This document shows positions 55,303-63,740 of a stretch of 64,000 nt of DNA, piece by piece; within the stretch, counting starts at the first letter, position 1, and every line of letters starts with the position of its first letter. A program made the translations under genes and the position numbers. The stretch spans positions 30,895 through 94,894 of the forward strand of contig CAPAOL010000007.1 of the NCBI GenBank assembly GCA_948579315.1. Reading direction: 5' to 3'. Source of the stretch: an uncultured Phocaeicola sp. (GTDB lineage: Bacteria > Bacteroidota > Bacteroidia > Bacteroidales > Bacteroidaceae). The notes beneath the pieces were generated by a model. The model was not told the origin of the DNA, searched no databases, and saw only the letters and a program-made list of their open reading frames with translations.

Positions 55303-55590
55303 ATGGAATGTAGACATGGAAATTTCTGGATTGGACTCGGAATTGGGTCAATCCTCGGCGCAGTAGCTTATCGTCTTTCACGTACAGCAAAAGCAAAACA
55401 GTTGGAAAGCGAAATTTATAATGCTATCCATCGCATTGGTCGCGATGCTGAAATAGCAGCTGCTCATGCTGGAAGAAAAGCAATGGATCTTGGACTTAAA
55501 GCTGTAGAAACCGGTGCGGAAATTGCTGATAAAGTAGCAGCAGAAGCCGATAAAGTGGCCGGAAAAGCAAAAGATAAGTGGGAAAAGTAA
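55303..55590 (+). CDS. YtxH-like small protein
   Basis: A 95-aa protein. A short glycine-rich membrane segment (FWIGLGIGSILGAVAYRL) is followed by a long amphipathic alanine-rich helix with repeats such as AEIADKVAAEADKVAGKAKD. This resembles YtxH/LEA-type general stress proteins. It is probably co-transcribed with the GlsB-like gene; a terminator follows at 55598-55638. Confidence 0.65.
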   Translation: MECRHGNFWIGLGIGSILGAVAYRLSRTAKAKQLESEIYNAIHRIGRDAEIAAAHAGRKAMDLGLKAVETGAEIADKVAAEADKVAGKAKDKWEK

Positions 55591-55597
55591 GCATCCC

Positions 55598-55638
55598 AAA
55601 ACGGGTAATCGATTTAAATATAACCGGTTACCTGTTTT
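55598..55638 (+). terminator. Terminator of the small stress gene pair
   Basis: An 11-bp stem with one wobble (55598-55608 with 55628-55638), a 19-nt loop and then ATTTTTTT. It lies 8 bp after the stop codon. Confidence 0.7.
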
Positions 55639-55695
55639 ATTTTTTTGTATATTTAATCTTTATATCCTTAGCTTTATTTAGTCATCGTGTCAATG

Positions 55696-55709
55696 TGTGT
55701 GCGAACACA
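55696..55709 (+). promoter_or_regulatory. LacI-type operator O1
   Basis: TGTGTGCGAACACA, a CG-centred near-palindrome that differs by one base from the site at 55903. It lies about 285 bp before the regulator gene. Confidence 0.6.
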
Positions 55710-55902
55710 TTTAGGCTAATTTCCTTTATTATTCTCGTTTCTTTCAAAAAATGATGTTGTTTTTTCTCTAACTTTTCATCTGAAAAGAGTCTTTTTCTCT
55801 ATACTATCCTTACTTTTTCTTATGTTTAACAACATGTATGTTTCCTGTGTGTTTGGATTAATTCTTTGATTATTAGTTGTATGTGTTTGTTTTAGTGTAA
55901 TG

Positions 55903-55916
55903 TGTGTGCGCACACA
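55903..55916 (+). promoter_or_regulatory. LacI-type operator O2
   Basis: TGTGTGCGCACACA, a perfect CG-centred palindrome (16 bp, 55902-55917, with one more base on each side), 64 bp before the LacI start. Two sites 207 bp apart suggest DNA looping by the regulator. No gene is seen between 55639 and 55979. Confidence 0.7.
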
Positions 55917-55979
55917 CTATTGCTTAATTCAATAATTCATTTTACTTTTGCCGATGAAAAACAAGATACTTATCAATAT

Positions 55980-57053
55980 ATGGATAAAGAGTTTTCAAAT
56001 ATTCGGATTGTAGACATAGCCAAGATGGCAGGTGTCTCTGTTGGCACGGTAGACCGTGTAATCCATAATCGTGGAAGAGTATCTGAAGAAAACAGGAAAA
56101 AAGTACAGGCTATCCTGGAAATGGTACATTACCAACCAAATTTGATGGCACGTTCATTGGCTGCCTCCAAAAAGCAATATCATATCTTTGCAATAACTCC
56201 TTCTTTTGTGCAGGGAGAGTATTGGGAAGCTATTTCGGAAGGTATAGATAAAGCTGCGGCGGAAATGGAATCATACAATATCACCATTACCAAACTCTTT
56301 TTCGATCAATATAATAACAAGACTTTTGATGATATCATCCGAAATCTGCTGAATGAGAAAGTGGATGGGGTATTGATTGCGACTTTGTTTACAGATTCTG
56401 TTATCCGTCTTTCGCAGGAGCTTGACAGGAATGAAATACCATACGTGTATGTTGACTCCAACATTGGAGGGCAGCATCAATTGGCTTATTTTGGAACGGA
56501 ATCTTATGATGCCGGAGTGATTGCTGCCAGATTATTGATGGACAGGCTTCCTTCTTCTTCTGACATATTAATGGCACGGATTATTCATAGTGGGAAGAAT
56601 GATTCTAACCAGGGAAGGAACAGGCGCGAAGGTTTCTGTCATTATCTCACTGAAACAGCGTTTAATGGAAATCTGCATGAAGTGGAGCTGAAGATAAATG
56701 ATTCAGTGTATAACTTCATGAAACTGGATGAAATCTTTGAAGCTAATCCGAATATTAAAGGCGCTATTATCTTTAATTCAACTTGCTATATTTTAGGGAA
56801 CTACCTGAAAGCAAGAGGAATGCAGGCTGTCAAACTAGTTGGTTATGACCTTATCGGCAGAAATACGCAATTACTTTCCGAAGGTGTGATAACCGCATTG
56901 ATTGCGCAGCGTCCTGAGCGTCAGGGGTATGATGGCGTTAAATCATTGTGTAATCATTTGCTGTTCAAGCAACATTCTGAAAAGGTAAATCTTATGCCGA
57001 TAGATATTCTGCTGAAAGAAAACCTGAAATATTATCTGAACAATAAACTATAA
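55980..57053 (+). CDS. LacI-family regulator of hexuronate genes
   Basis: About 357 aa from the ATG at 55980 (MDKEFSNIRIVDIAK). The longer reading would begin inside the operator. The LacI helix-turn-helix is clear (VDIAKMAGVSVGTVDRVIHN, RVSEENRKKVQAILEMVHYQ), then a periplasmic-binding-like sensor domain (GVIAARLLMDRL, VKLVGYDLIGRN). It is followed 22 bp on by mannonate oxidoreductase, so a mannonate or uronate-derived inducer is likely. It is probably autoregulated. Confidence 0.85.
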   Translation: MDKEFSNIRIVDIAKMAGVSVGTVDRVIHNRGRVSEENRKKVQAILEMVHYQPNLMARSLAASKKQYHIFAITPSFVQGEYWEAISEGIDKAAAEMESYNITITKLFFDQYNNKTFDDIIRNLLNEKVDGVLIATLFTDSVIRLSQELDRNEIPYVYVDSNIGGQHQLAYFGTESYDAGVIAARLLMDRLPSSSDILMARIIHSGKNDSNQGRNRREGFCHYLTETAFNGNLHEVELKINDSVYNFMKLDEIFEANPNIKGAIIFNSTCYILGNYLKARGMQAVKLVGYDLIGRNTQLLSEGVITALIAQRPERQGYDGVKSLCNHLLFKQHSEKVNLMPIDILLKENLKYYLNNKL

Positions 57054-57075
57054 ACATAATAAATTTTTAGAAACC

Positions 57076-57888
57076 ATGAATGAATTATTTAACGTAAAGG
57101 ACAAAGTTGTTGTAATTACCGGTGGAGCCGGAATCTTGGGTAAAGGAATTGCTGCATACCTCGCAAAAGAAGGTGCAAAGGTAGTTGTGCTCGACAGAAG
57201 CGAAGAAGCAGGAAAAGCATTGGTAGACAGTATCAAAGCTGAGGGTAACGAAGCCATGTTCCTTTACACTGACGTAATGGATAAAGAAGTATTGGAAGGC
57301 AACAAAGTAGAAATCATGAAAGCTTATGGTCGCATTGACGTATTGTTGAACGCTGCCGGAGGTAACATGGCAGGTGCTACAATTGCACCGGACAAGACTT
57401 TCTTCGATTTACAGATTGACGCTTTCAAGAAGGTGGTAGATTTGAACCTGTTTGGTACAGTATTGCCTACAATGGTATTTGCTGAAATCATGGTAGAACA
57501 GAAGAAAGGTTCAATCGTAAACTTCTGCTCCGAATCTGCACTTCGTCCGTTGACTCGTGTCGTTGGTTATGGTGCAGCAAAAGCGGCTATCGCTAACTTT
57601 ACTAAATATATGGCTGGTGAACTGGCTCTGAAATTCGGTAACGGCTTGCGCGTAAATGCAATCGCTCCAGGTTTCTTCCTGACCGAACAGAACCGTACAT
57701 TATTGACTAATCCTGACGGTTCTTTGACCGACCGTTCAAAGACAATCCTTGCTCATACTCCGTTCAACCGTTTCGGTGAACCGGAAGACCTTTACGGAAC
57801 AATCCACTATCTGATTAGTGATGCTTCTAACTTCGTAACAGGTACAGTAGCTGTTATCGATGGTGGTTTCGACGCATTCTCTATTTAA
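57076..57888 (+). CDS. uxuB: D-mannonate oxidoreductase (SDR-type fructuronate reductase)
   Basis: A 270-aa short-chain dehydrogenase. NAD-binding VVITGGAGILGKGIA, NAAGGNMAG, the catalytic Ser of FCSESALRP and the YGAAK motif (VGYGAAKAAIANF) are visible, with SNFVTGTVAVIDGG at the end. In Bacteroides the SDR paired with UxuA reduces D-fructuronate to D-mannonate. The call rests on its place between the LacI regulator and uxuA; it differs in fold from E. coli UxuB. Confidence 0.82.
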   Translation: MNELFNVKDKVVVITGGAGILGKGIAAYLAKEGAKVVVLDRSEEAGKALVDSIKAEGNEAMFLYTDVMDKEVLEGNKVEIMKAYGRIDVLLNAAGGNMAGATIAPDKTFFDLQIDAFKKVVDLNLFGTVLPTMVFAEIMVEQKKGSIVNFCSESALRPLTRVVGYGAAKAAIANFTKYMAGELALKFGNGLRVNAIAPGFFLTEQNRTLLTNPDGSLTDRSKTILAHTPFNRFGEPEDLYGTIHYLISDASNFVTGTVAVIDGGFDAFSI

Positions 57889-57902
57889 TAAATGGAGAAT
57901 TG

Positions 57903-57999
57903 AGAATTAAAAATTGAGAATTGGCTGCGTAGCATCCGCATGTAGGCTCTCAACTTTTAATTCTCAACTTTTATTTCTTAATTCTCAATTTTCAATTCT
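57903..57999. repeat. 20-bp inverted repeat spacer before uxuA
   Basis: AGAATTAAAAATTGAGAATT (57903-57922) mirrors 57980-57999 with 19 of 20 bases. The spacer also carries more copies of AATTCTCAA. It could fold in the mRNA between uxuB and uxuA and tune the downstream gene. It is the same style as the repeat at 16820. Confidence 0.75.
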
Positions 58000-58014
58000 T
58001 AATTTAACAATAGT

Positions 58015-59184
58015 ATGTATTTATGTGAACAAACTTGGCGCTGGTATGGTCCTAACGATCCCGTTAGCTTGTGGGATATTAAGCAAGCCGGCGCTACCGG
58101 TATAGTAAATGCGCTTCATCATATTCCGAATGGTGAAGTATGGACAGTGGAAGAAATCATGAAGCGTAAGCAAATGATTGAAGAGGTAGGGCTGACGTGG
58201 TCTGTGGTAGAAAGTGTACCTGTGCACGAACATATCAAGACACAGACAGGCGACTTCATGAAATATATCGAAAACTATAAGGAAAGTATCCGTAACCTAG
58301 CAAAATGCGGTGTAATGGTAGTTACTTACAACTTCATGCCTGTATTGGACTGGACACGTACCGACCTTGCCTATACAATGCCCGACGGCTCTAAAGCGCT
58401 TCGCTTTGAAAAAGCGGCTTTCGTAGCTTTCGACCTTTTCATCCTGAAACGTCCGAACGCAGAAAAAGACTATACTCCTGAAGAGATAGCCAAAGCGAAA
58501 GCTCGTTTTGAACAAATGAACGAAGACGATAAGAATCTCTTGGTTCGCAACATGATTGCCGGACTTCCGGGTTCTGAAGAAAGTTTCACGGTAGAGCAAT
58601 TCCAAGAAGCGCTCGACCGTTACAATGACATTGACGCTGAGAAACTTCGTTCCAATCTGATTTTCTTCTTGAAAGAAATTGCTCCCGTTGCCGATGAAGT
58701 AGGAGTGAAGCTGGTGATTCACCCGGACGACCCTCCTTATACAATCTTAGGCTTGCCGCGTATTTTGAGTACGGAAGAGGACTTCAAAAAACTGATTGAA
58801 GCCGTACCTAACGAATCCAACGGTCTTTGCCTGTGTACAGGCTCCTTCGGTGTACGTGCCGATAATGACCTTGCCGGTATGATGGAACGTTTCGGCGACC
58901 GTGTGAACTTCGTGCATTTACGTAGCACACAGCGTGACGAAGAAGGAAACTTCTACGAAGCTAACCACTTGGAAGGAAATGTAGATATGTACAACGTAAT
59001 GAAAGCTCTTATTCTTCTACAGCAACGTCGCAAATGCTCTATCGCCATGCGTCCCGACCACGGACATCAGATGATTGACGACTTGAAGAAGAAGACAAAT
59101 CCGGGATATTCCTGCTTGGGACGCCTTCGCGGATTGGCGGAACTTCGCGGTTTGGAAATGGGTATTGCTAAGTCTATCCTCTAA
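58015..59184 (+). CDS. uxuA: Mannonate dehydratase
   Basis: A 389-aa TIM-barrel enzyme that dehydrates D-mannonate to 2-keto-3-deoxygluconate in hexuronate breakdown. Seen: MYLCEQTWRWYGPNDPVSLW at the start, ATGIVNALHHIPNGEVW, VVTYNFMPVLDWTRTDL, KLVIHPDDPPYTILGLPRI, CTGSFGVRADNDL and AMRPDHGHQM with the metal-binding His/Asp. The length is normal for the family. A terminator follows 28 bp later. Confidence 0.93.
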   Translation: MYLCEQTWRWYGPNDPVSLWDIKQAGATGIVNALHHIPNGEVWTVEEIMKRKQMIEEVGLTWSVVESVPVHEHIKTQTGDFMKYIENYKESIRNLAKCGVMVVTYNFMPVLDWTRTDLAYTMPDGSKALRFEKAAFVAFDLFILKRPNAEKDYTPEEIAKAKARFEQMNEDDKNLLVRNMIAGLPGSEESFTVEQFQEALDRYNDIDAEKLRSNLIFFLKEIAPVADEVGVKLVIHPDDPPYTILGLPRILSTEEDFKKLIEAVPNESNGLCLCTGSFGVRADNDLAGMMERFGDRVNFVHLRSTQRDEEGNFYEANHLEGNVDMYNVMKALILLQQRRKCSIAMRPDHGHQMIDDLKKKTNPGYSCLGRLRGLAELRGLEMGIAKSIL

Positions 59185-59212
59185 TCTGAGTACCTGATTA
59201 GCATTATATTAT

Positions 59213-59260
59213 AAAAACACTACGGCTATTATTGATTGAAATAATAGTTGTAGTGTTTTT
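59213..59260 (+). terminator. Terminator after uxuA
   Basis: A 21-bp stem with wobble pairs (59213-59233 with 59240-59260), a 6-nt loop and T runs. It works in both directions; its right edge touches the stop codon of the exonuclease remnant. Confidence 0.85.
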
Positions 59261-59460
59261 TATTTGGTCTTTTTCACTTGTTGGGAGATGAATATATCGA
59301 ACAAGTCTCCGACGTGCGTATCTTTATCGTCTTTTTTAGCTGGTTTCACTCTCTTTGGTTCGGGAATAATTTGTATTGCAATTTGGGCGCAGGCTTCGGC
59401 ATCAGCAATGTTATCAGATGTGCTTGACTTTAACGTTTGTTGGCTGTTGTGACTTAGAAG
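59260..59460 (-). pseudogene. Leftover 3' end of an exonuclease (DnaQ-like) gene
   Basis: On the minus strand the frame ending at 59260 reads DNIADAEACAQIAIQIIPEP, then KRVKPAKKDDKDTHVGDLFD and IFISQQVKKTK before the stop. The ADAEACAQIA block is the ExoIII motif region of DEDDh 3'-5' exonucleases. There is no start and the upstream motifs are absent. It directly abuts, in a different frame, the complete exonuclease gene at 59454, so the original gene seems to have been cut or replaced here. Confidence 0.7.
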
Positions 59461-60080
59461 CGTGAGATACTTTTCGATTTACTACTTCTAGTTGATTGTG
59501 GTGTAAAGGAATTAATGGTAAATTCACCACATCTAAAGTTGTATTTATCTTGTAATTCTTCCAGTGAATGGATTTCTGCTAGTTCCAAGCATTTAATAAA
59601 TACATTTGCACAACCGATAGAATCTCCTTCTGCTCTGTGGTGAGTGCCGAATGGTATTGTTAAAGCTTCGCATATATTGGGTAGAGAATAACTACTACAG
59701 CCCTTTACTATATATTTAGCGGTTCTATAGGAACAGAAGTGTTTAAATGTTGGGAATGGCATATTATTAGCAAGAAACGTGTCTTTTAGGACATACATAT
59801 CGAAACTGCTATTATGAGCGACAACTACATTATTGGTTAAATAAGTCTCAACTTCCTTCCATACTATAGGGAATGGGGGCGCATATTCAGTCATTTCTGG
59901 AGTGATATGGTGGATGCAGATATTAAAGTAATCATACCTATTATCTTCTGGTTTAACAAACCATGATTTACTCTCAATTATTCTAGAGTTCTTTACAATA
60001 GCAATACCAATTTCACAGATAGAGTTTCTATGAGAAGTAGCTGTTTCCAAATCAATAGCAACGAAATCTAAGTTCTCCAT
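59454..60080 (-). CDS. DEDDh 3'-5' exonuclease
   Basis: A 208-aa exonuclease of the DnaQ epsilon superfamily. ExoI is AIDLETATSHRNSICEIG, ExoII VVAHNSSFDMYVL, and ExoIII HHRAEGDSIGCANVF, giving the D-E-D-D-H set. A serine/lysine-rich tail ends it. Codon choice is more AT-rich than in the genes to the left. It is likely carried by the acquired right-hand segment and lies against the remnant of another exonuclease. Confidence 0.85.
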   Translation of the reverse strand: MENLDFVAIDLETATSHRNSICEIGIAIVKNSRIIESKSWFVKPEDNRYDYFNICIHHITPEMTEYAPPFPIVWKEVETYLTNNVVVAHNSSFDMYVLKDTFLANNMPFPTFKHFCSYRTAKYIVKGCSSYSLPNICEALTIPFGTHHRAEGDSIGCANVFIKCLELAEIHSLEELQDKYNFRCGEFTINSFTPQSTRSSKSKSISRF

Positions 60081-60143
60081 ATATGCCTTATATTATGTGA
60101 GGTACAAATATACAAAGATTACGCTTGATTCTGATTATATATG

Positions 60144-60839
60144 CTATACTTCTTTATAATTGGGTAGCTCTAATAAAGTGCGAAGAAGTTCATCTTTATT
60201 CCTATCCTCATTTTTAATATGTTCTTCTAATTCTTTAATACGGGATTCTACAAGTTCATTACATATATCCTTCTGCATTTCCTTTAGCATATCTAAGCTG
60301 ATTAAGGTTCTCATCTCAAATATATTAACATCCTCTAGTGGACTGCCTAGTATAATGAATTTATCAAAAACGAATATGCTGTTATCGGGATATTTGTCAT
60401 TCTGTGCTATTGTTCCTACACTGAAACGCGCTTCATGCTCGAAGAATTTCATTATAACATCTAGTTTATTGCCATGTTTACGTTTAAGAATCCTATCTCT
60501 ATATCTATCAAAGAAATGTGGTATATATGCAGCGCTCTTAGCAGTTTTAGTAATAGTACTATGACAGGTCACTACATATATGCCTTCCGGTTGGCGGTAA
60601 CATCTTGCAATTAATGGTATAAACTTATGCTTCCAGTATGCATTAAAGCTATATCTGATAATATATATATGACCTGTGTTGGTAGTAATTTTTATAGGTT
60701 TAAAAGTGAAATGGTCTATTCCTTTGGTCTGTATATACTTTAGGTATCTATCCTTCATTCCGAAGAAGTCTACTTCCCTTTCTCGGAGATATTCTTCATA
60801 ATCTATCTTATATTCATCAAGGACTTTTGTGTACAGCAT
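60144..60839 (-). CDS. Hypothetical protein of the right-hand element
   Basis: A 231-aa soluble, lysine- and isoleucine-rich protein. No family is recognised. Notable segments are TTNTGHIYIIRYSFNAYWKH, IPHFFDRYRDRILKRKHGNK and a charged, probably coiled-coil C-terminus (LVESRIKELEEHIKNEDRNK). The HFFDRYRDRI run is a possible conserved core, but I attach no activity to it. It is transcribed leftward ahead of the exonuclease, 63 bp apart. Confidence 0.55.
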   Translation of the reverse strand: MLYTKVLDEYKIDYEEYLREREVDFFGMKDRYLKYIQTKGIDHFTFKPIKITTNTGHIYIIRYSFNAYWKHKFIPLIARCYRQPEGIYVVTCHSTITKTAKSAAYIPHFFDRYRDRILKRKHGNKLDVIMKFFEHEARFSVGTIAQNDKYPDNSIFVFDKFIILGSPLEDVNIFEMRTLISLDMLKEMQKDICNELVESRIKELEEHIKNEDRNKDELLRTLLELPNYKEV

Positions 60840-60903
60840 AACCTATTACTATTAACTAGAAAGGGTATCCAAATGGATACCCTAAAGTGTTTACTTAGTA
60901 GTA

Positions 60904-61149
60904 TTAATTAGTAGAAGAAGTTAAAATAGCTTCTAGTATGTCTGCTGGAATATCTTTAAGAAGCTTCTTTTGGTTCTCTAATTTGAGTTCCTTGCAGTTC
61001 TTAATCCATTCCTCGTACTTCTCGATTTGCCTGTCACACCAACAAACCATATCAGCCGGTGTTGCAGTATTACCAAACCAAGAGCCATACAAATCAAATG
61101 ATTGTTCACGACTTAATACTACACAAGTTGCTTCATTCTGATTCTCCAT
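60904..61149 (-). CDS. Small hypothetical protein of the right-hand element
   Basis: An 81-aa acidic protein. Features are a DLYGSWFGNTATPADMVCWC segment and a helical, charged C-terminus (EKYEEWIKNCKELKLENQKK). There is no signal peptide or known motif. It is the first of three leftward genes (with the 231-aa protein and the exonuclease). Confidence 0.5.
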   Translation of the reverse strand: MENQNEATCVVLSREQSFDLYGSWFGNTATPADMVCWCDRQIEKYEEWIKNCKELKLENQKKLLKDIPADILEAILTSSTN

Positions 61150-62205
61150 AATGATAAATTTAATTTGGATTAATAAATTAACCTTTAAATCTACTTAAAG
61201 GCTTGCCGTTCCTTACGGTATTAGTCCATAAGTTGTTTACAAGTAAACGAACATAAAGCGCAATTAAGCCATTATGGTATCTCTAAATGAAACGCCACAA
61301 ATGTACGAATATATTTTAAATAAGCAATCAAATCCCATATAATTTATGCTATAAATTAATGTGTTATTGTAGATATATATCATAATAGTCATGAATGATA
61401 GTATGGAATTAGGTATATATTCATAGTAGTTATAATACTTTATAATACCACAGTATCTTATAGTAATACAGCATACTAATATATTGTAGTAACTTCTATA
61501 CATTCTATCAATGTCTTTATAACTAGAATTTGCCTGTTGTCATACTGTAAATATCCAATAAGGTGAACGCAAGTGGGACAAAACTGTTGAGAGTTTGACT
61601 TATTACACTCCGAACGGTTCTGTCTCATTTTTCGGAGATTCATGGCTGAAAGCACTCTCACGTGTGTTTATCCATGCGGACGAGAGCGGAGAGGTGAATA
61701 CGCAACGCTGACATTCCCTACGGCTTGTCAATCTTGAAATGACCGCTCCGCTCATCTTCCAGACTTGCCGCCATAAATCTAATTCGTTTCAAATGAGTGG
61801 GCTAACCTATCCCGCACTTGGAATTTGAGACTGTGACATATCAGAGACACAATAATTTACATCGGGCTTTGGGCTGCCGACTGATACGCCCAGAAGTGAA
61901 AAATAATTCAAAGCAAGGCGTGCACTGTTCACTTGCACACCATAAATCGGAGCAGGATTCGTTTACGAGTTCCGAAGCAGTTTCCAAGTTAGCAGGAGAG
62001 GGCATATTTTCACTTCACAAAGCACCCAACACGAAGTTTTAAAATAGCGACCCAACTGTTATGTAGCCTTACCGAAGTGCAGTATCTTTGCACTACCACA
62101 TGAGAATCACTGAAACTACTGAATAGCCCAACTTGAAATATATCTGAATATACCTACCGATTCAATCCACCTTATCTTGCCAGATTACCTATTTAATAAT
62201 TATTC
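61150..62205. other. Gene-free stretch with a composition change
   Basis: I find no convincing gene. Positions 61,260-61,550 are very AT-rich with short palindromic TATA runs. From about 61,560 to 62,050 the DNA is clearly richer in G and C and could be debris of an older gene. A TATCTTTG -7-type box lies at 62083-62090 facing the small gene at 62206. Confidence 0.4.
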
Positions 62206-62397
62206 ATGGTACTAAGAATGAGTGAGGAAACAGAACTTACATTCAAACAGCTACGTGAGCTTGCATTAGCCCACCATATAGCAGATAATAGAACGATGAT
62301 TGGAATATGGGCTAAGCTCAATGGATATTCCAAGAGACGCAAGCAGAGAGATAACAAGGTTTACACCGTTTACATCAAGATGAATAATGATACATGA
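62206..62397 (+). CDS. Small hypothetical protein
   Basis: A 63-aa basic protein (LTFKQLRELALAHHIADNRT, LNGYSKRRKQRDNKVYTVYI). It might be a small DNA-binding or regulatory protein of the element; a -7-type box lies about 115 bp upstream. The length makes the call weak. Confidence 0.4.
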   Translation: MVLRMSEETELTFKQLRELALAHHIADNRTMIGIWAKLNGYSKRRKQRDNKVYTVYIKMNNDT

Positions 62398-62575
62398 ATA
62401 ATTTCTAATGAAGGGAGGACAGTATAAATGGTTCTCCCTTTTACTGTTAATAAGTAAGCATACTAGACAGGGTATGTATTTGCAACTAATCATCTAATTA
62501 GTATCACTATCTACTAATGTGCTTACTAATACAGCAAAGTTATGTGCTGAAGTATTGATATTACCAGATTATAAA

Positions 62576-62641
62576 GGTGTGCTTATTCCCCCCTTTAGCG
62601 GTGTGCTTAATCCCCTTTTGGAGCGTGCTTATTCACCCCCT
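62576..62641. repeat. Iteron-like direct repeats
   Basis: GGTGTGCTTATTCCCC, GGTGTGCTTAATCCCC and GCGTGCTTATTCACCCC start at 62576, 62600 and 62623, spaced 24 and 23 bp. They lie about 235 bp upstream of a replication-initiator-like gene, as iterons of a plasmid origin do. The rest of 62,398-62,875 shows no gene. Confidence 0.6.
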
Positions 62642-62875
62642 GTCTACACTCCTAGATACTACACTCCATACAGCCATACTGTAAAGTTCTGACGAACTTT
62701 CAGTAGGTGGGATAAGTAGGATATATAAATCAATAATATATGTGGCATTATAATAATAATTTATATGAGAAGCTAAGCGAACTAAGGAAAGTGAACAGAC
62801 TAAGTTCCACTAAGATGAGATTCTTGTTAAAGACCAATCAGATTATCTTGATTAACCATATTGAGCGTTTGCCTT

Positions 62876-63688
62876 ATGAAAGACACGAAACTTCCATTCA
62901 AGGAGTACACAGTAATGAGTAATAATCTGATTCAGAATCTAAACTGTTCAGATGTGTACAGGACTTATACCTTGCTATTAACAGCAGATAAAGATTCTTT
63001 GGAAACTAATACTACATTAAAACAGCTTGCAGGGTTTGTAGGGGAAGAACTGGATAATTACAAGAAGAGTAAGAGTACATTATCCTTCAATGACAAATTA
63101 AGAGCTACAGGCGAGGTTATTATACGTGATATAGATTCCAAACGGAAGGACAGGCATTGGACTATGTACAAATTCAACCAAGTAGAGCCAGGCAATTATA
63201 GGAGAATTGGCAGAGAGTTCTACGATACTTACAATACTTTAGATTTGAAGCTAAGAGGATTTATATTAAAACTATTCAGTGTAACAGAGCCGCATAGCCA
63301 TGTTATCAAATTATCACCCATAAGGAAATTGGAGAAGCGTATTCACATGGGACATGATACTATTAGTCGGTACATAGGACAGTTAAAGGATTTGGATTTA
63401 TTGGATGAAATTGGTGGCTGTCTGATTCTAAAGGTCAAAGGCTTAATAATAGACCAGCCTAAAGATAAGCAAGTAAAGAAACTAATTGCCATGTTCGACC
63501 ACATGATAGACTTCAACGAAGGCAATAACAAACCATTATCCAGAGAATGTATGATTTATAAGAAGTATAAGGAGAATGGATTTAAAGATGTCAAGAATAT
63601 CCACGCTTTTATGAAGTCAATACAAGCAGGTACAGTAGGTAGGAAGCGACCTGTTAAGGAAGATATACCTTATGAGATTATTCTGTAG
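62876..63688 (+). CDS. Plasmid-type replication initiator (winged helix)
   Basis: About 270 aa from the ATG at 62876 (MKDTKLPFKEYTVMSNNLIQ). A start at 62915 is also possible. It resembles small Rep proteins: VMSNNLIQNLNCSDVYRTYT, a first helical DNA-binding unit (TTLKQLAGFVGEELDNYKKS) and a second one (RKLEKRIHMGHDTISRYIGQ, LKDLDLLDEI). It should bind the iteron-like repeats upstream and start replication. No integrase or mobilisation gene is seen with it in this window. Confidence 0.6.
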   Translation: MKDTKLPFKEYTVMSNNLIQNLNCSDVYRTYTLLLTADKDSLETNTTLKQLAGFVGEELDNYKKSKSTLSFNDKLRATGEVIIRDIDSKRKDRHWTMYKFNQVEPGNYRRIGREFYDTYNTLDLKLRGFILKLFSVTEPHSHVIKLSPIRKLEKRIHMGHDTISRYIGQLKDLDLLDEIGGCLILKVKGLIIDQPKDKQVKKLIAMFDHMIDFNEGNNKPLSRECMIYKKYKENGFKDVKNIHAFMKSIQAGTVGRKRPVKEDIPYEIIL

Positions 63689-63704
63689 TTAGTTTGTAAG
63701 CAAT

Positions 63705-63740
63705 AAAGCTCCAGACCATTAAACGGGTTTGGGGCTTTTT
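63705..63740 (+). terminator. Terminator after the initiator gene
   Basis: A 13-bp stem with two wobble pairs (63705-63717 with 63726-63738) and a run of T, 16 bp after the stop codon. From 63,741 to the window end I see no gene. Confidence 0.65.

Noticed and set aside
59264..59452. Plus-strand 62-aa frame
   Set aside because: The minus strand here encodes a clear exonuclease C-terminus; the plus frame is its shadow.
61264..61661. Two minus-strand frames in the AT-rich stretch
   Set aside because: They are low-complexity Ile/Tyr/Asn-rich translations of AT-rich DNA, without a start context or similarity.
61818..62042. Plus-strand 74-aa frame
   Set aside because: The composition is unlike the neighbouring genes, there is no promoter or motif, and it lies in probable gene debris.
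62740..62922. 60-aa frame before the initiator gene
   Set aside because: It overlaps the initiator start, has no recognisable features and would need an unusual overlap. It is possible as a leader peptide, but I cannot support it.
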